Source: Butyrivibrio sp. XPD2002 (GTDB lineage: Bacteria > Bacillota > Clostridia > Lachnospirales > Lachnospiraceae). Taken from it: a stretch of DNA of 64,000 bases. Below, piece after piece: positions 62,848 through 64,000 of the stretch. The first letter of the stretch is position 1, and the number at the start of each line of letters is the position of its first letter. The DNA is taken from contig NZ_AUIY01000005.1 of NCBI RefSeq assembly GCF_000423945.1, positions 124,001 to 188,000 on the forward strand, in the 5' to 3' direction. The position numbers and the translations under genes were made by a program. Below the pieces are notes generated by a model that saw only the letters and a list, made by a program, of their open reading frames with translations, ran no database searches and had not been told where the DNA came from.

Positions 62848-63273
62848 TCAGTCTTCTACTACAACACCCATGCTGCGTGCAGTACCAGCGATCATGCTCA
62901 TAGCACCTTCGATGTCAACTGCATTCAGGTCAGGCATCTTTGTCTCTGCGATCTCGCGGATCTTATCCTTAGAAATTGTTGCAACCTTGTTCTTGTTCGG
63001 AACACCAGAAGCCTTCTGGATGTTGCATGCCTTCTTAATAAGAACTGCTGCAGGCGGAGTCTTTGTGATGAATGTGAAACTTCTGTCTGCATAAACTGTG
63101 ATGACAACAGGAATGATGACATCACCCTTGTCAGCTGTCTTAGCGTTGAACTGCTTTGTGAATTCAACGATGTTTACACCATGCTGACCAAGTGCCGGTC
63201 CAACCGGGGGTGCTGGTGTTGCTTTACCAGCCTGGATCTGTAACTTAATGTATCCTTCGACTTTCTTTGCCAT
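62848..63273 (-). CDS. rplK: 50S ribosomal protein L11
   Basis: 141 residues from ATG 63273 ([32 protein letters not shown]), with GGAGGTG upstream. The longer frame to 63327 adds leader sequence only. Conserved: [33 protein letters not shown], and C-terminal [23 protein letters not shown]. It forms the GTPase-associated centre with L10/L12. Confidence 0.98.
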   Translation of the reverse strand: MAKKVEGYIKLQIQAGKATPAPPVGPALGQHGVNIVEFTKQFNAKTADKGDVIIPVVITVYADRSFTFITKTPPAAVLIKKACNIQKASGVPNKNKVATISKDKIREIAETKMPDLNAVDIEGAMSMIAGTARSMGVVVED

Positions 63274-63314
63274 AATGGCACCTCCTAGAAATAATGTGGT
63301 CAGGCGCATTCCGA

Positions 63315-63359
63315 GTGTATAAATCACTCATCTGCCCAGACAAGGCAAATGTTATACAC
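63315..63359 (-). promoter_or_regulatory. Leader hairpin between nusG and rplK
   Basis: GTGTATAA and TTATACAC form an 8-bp lower stem; inside, CATTTGCC pairs with GGCAGATG (one G-U) to form an upper stem. The structure lies 42 bases before the rplK start. It may be a ribosomal protein binding site or an RNA processing site. Confidence 0.45.
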
Positions 63360-63447
63360 AAATGCTCCCACTCCAGTTCCCATGAATTGAAATATCTTAA
63401 TTTCAACCCATCTATATATAGTAGATAAATCTACGATATACCAATCT

Positions 63448-64000
63448 TTAGCTTGTTACCTTACGAACTTCTGTGAATCCAATCTCAACAGGTGTCTCTC
63501 TACCAAACAGATTAACATTGATAGTAGCACTCTGCTTACCGAAGTCCATACGCTGAACGATACCAACTGTACCATTCCAAACGCCGGCAACAACTGCAAT
63601 CTCATCGCCTACACCGAAATCAACAGACATGTTCTCAGTCTTGATTCCAAGAGGCTTAATCTCAGCATCTGACAGCGGTACCGGCTTACTTCCCGGTCCT
63701 ACAAATCCTGTAACACCTCTGGTGTTGCGGACAACATACCATGTCTCATCGTTCATATCCATATTTACAAGGACATAACCTGGAAACATCTTGCGGCTGA
63801 CAGTCTTACGCGCACCATTCTTCATTTCTACAACGTCCTGAAGCGGTACACGAACCTCAAAAATCTGGTTCTCCAGATGACGATTCTCAATCGTCTTCTC
63901 AAGGTTGGCCTTAACCTTCATCTCATAGCCTGAATATGTATGTACAACATACCAGTGAGCGTTCTGGTGAGCAGGAGTCTCTGAAGATTCAACGGTTGCA
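63448..64000 (-). CDS. nusG: Transcription factor NusG, start beyond window
   Basis: 184 codons are visible; the frame is open to the window edge. The NGN domain starts HWYVVHTYSGYEMKVKANLEKTIENRHL and has FPGYVLVNMDMNDETWYVVRNTRGVTGFVG; the C-terminal KOW domain has GDEIAVVAGVWNGTVGIVQRMDFGKQSATINVNLFGRETPVEIGF. Before HWYVV are at least 15 extra residues (ATVESSETPAHQNA), an N-terminal extension compared with short NusG forms. It modulates elongation, termination and transcription-translation coupling. It precedes rplK-rplA, the conserved order. Confidence 0.97.
   Translation of the reverse strand, partial: ATVESSETPAHQNAHWYVVHTYSGYEMKVKANLEKTIENRHLENQIFEVRVPLQDVVEMKNGARKTVSRKMFPGYVLVNMDMNDETWYVVRNTRGVTGFVGPGSKPVPLSDAEIKPLGIKTENMSVDFGVGDEIAVVAGVWNGTVGIVQRMDFGKQSATINVNLFGRETPVEIGFTEVRKVTS

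Overview
The window looks like a chromosomal segment of a low-to-medium GC, Gram-positive anaerobe of the Lachnospiraceae, most like the Butyrivibrio/Pseudobutyrivibrio group. This rests on inference from gene content: tig-clpP-clpX-engB order, a DUF4250 gene overlapping clpB, a perfect CIRCE operator, the nusG-rplK-rplA block, DUF2225 and DUF6106-type proteins, a sortase and an LCP protein, and Firmicute-type capsule regulators. Almost everything is transcribed from the minus strand, so operons read from high to low coordinates. No rRNA, tRNA or CRISPR array was seen.

Region by region. (1) 1-4507 is the variable part of a surface-glycan locus: two radical SAM proteins, a family 2 glycosyltransferase, and an FkbM methyltransferase gene that has been split by an IS630-family element with a TA target duplication and also carries a frameshift. 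(2) 4689-12196 is an accessory stretch: two Rpn/PD-(D/E)XK 'transposase-like' nucleases, a GNAT acetyltransferase, a HipBA-type kinase toxin/antitoxin pair with three evenly spaced operators, a secreted CxxC-repeat protein, a DEDDh exonuclease and an Fe-S aldo/keto reductase. (3) 12291-18908 is the conserved head of the exopolysaccharide locus: CpsB-type PHP phosphatase, CpsC and CpsD (BY-kinase), a membrane-anchored Ig-like protein, an LCP ligase, a sortase-B-like lipoprotein that has lost its catalytic residues, a secreted protein and the initiating sugar-phosphate transferase. (4) 19009-23388 is a compact operon: cyclic-nucleotide-binding protein, FecR-domain secreted protein, metallo-beta-lactamase-fold hydrolase and CHASE2-adenylate cyclase. 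It reads as a complete cyclic-nucleotide circuit of sensor, cyclase, possible phosphodiesterase and receptor, placed directly upstream of the capsule operon.

(5) 23597-31388 is protein quality control: clpB (CIRCE/HrcA controlled), an HdeD-like membrane protein, engB, clpX, clpP and tig with an unusual repeated charged tail. (6) 31554-41710 has CYTH and DJ-1 proteins, a sugar-binding lipoprotein with a LacI regulator and malQ, a PfkB-family protein lacking its catalytic Asp, an autoregulated TetR gene, a small acidic membrane protein, DUF2225 and glnS. (7) 41813-51628 has a multidomain GGDEF/EAL protein, guaB, two membrane proteins and an aspartate-pathway group (aspartate kinase, homoserine dehydrogenase, ACT protein, dapF). 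(8) 51794-64000 has a secreted protein, nadE, a methyltransferase, a small multidrug export protein, hisC, a lipoprotein, a TPR glycosyltransferase, a CapA protein, and then rplA, rplK and the 3' part of nusG.

Start codons were moved inward from the longest reading frame wherever a Shine-Dalgarno sequence or family length supported a later start; these cases are stated.
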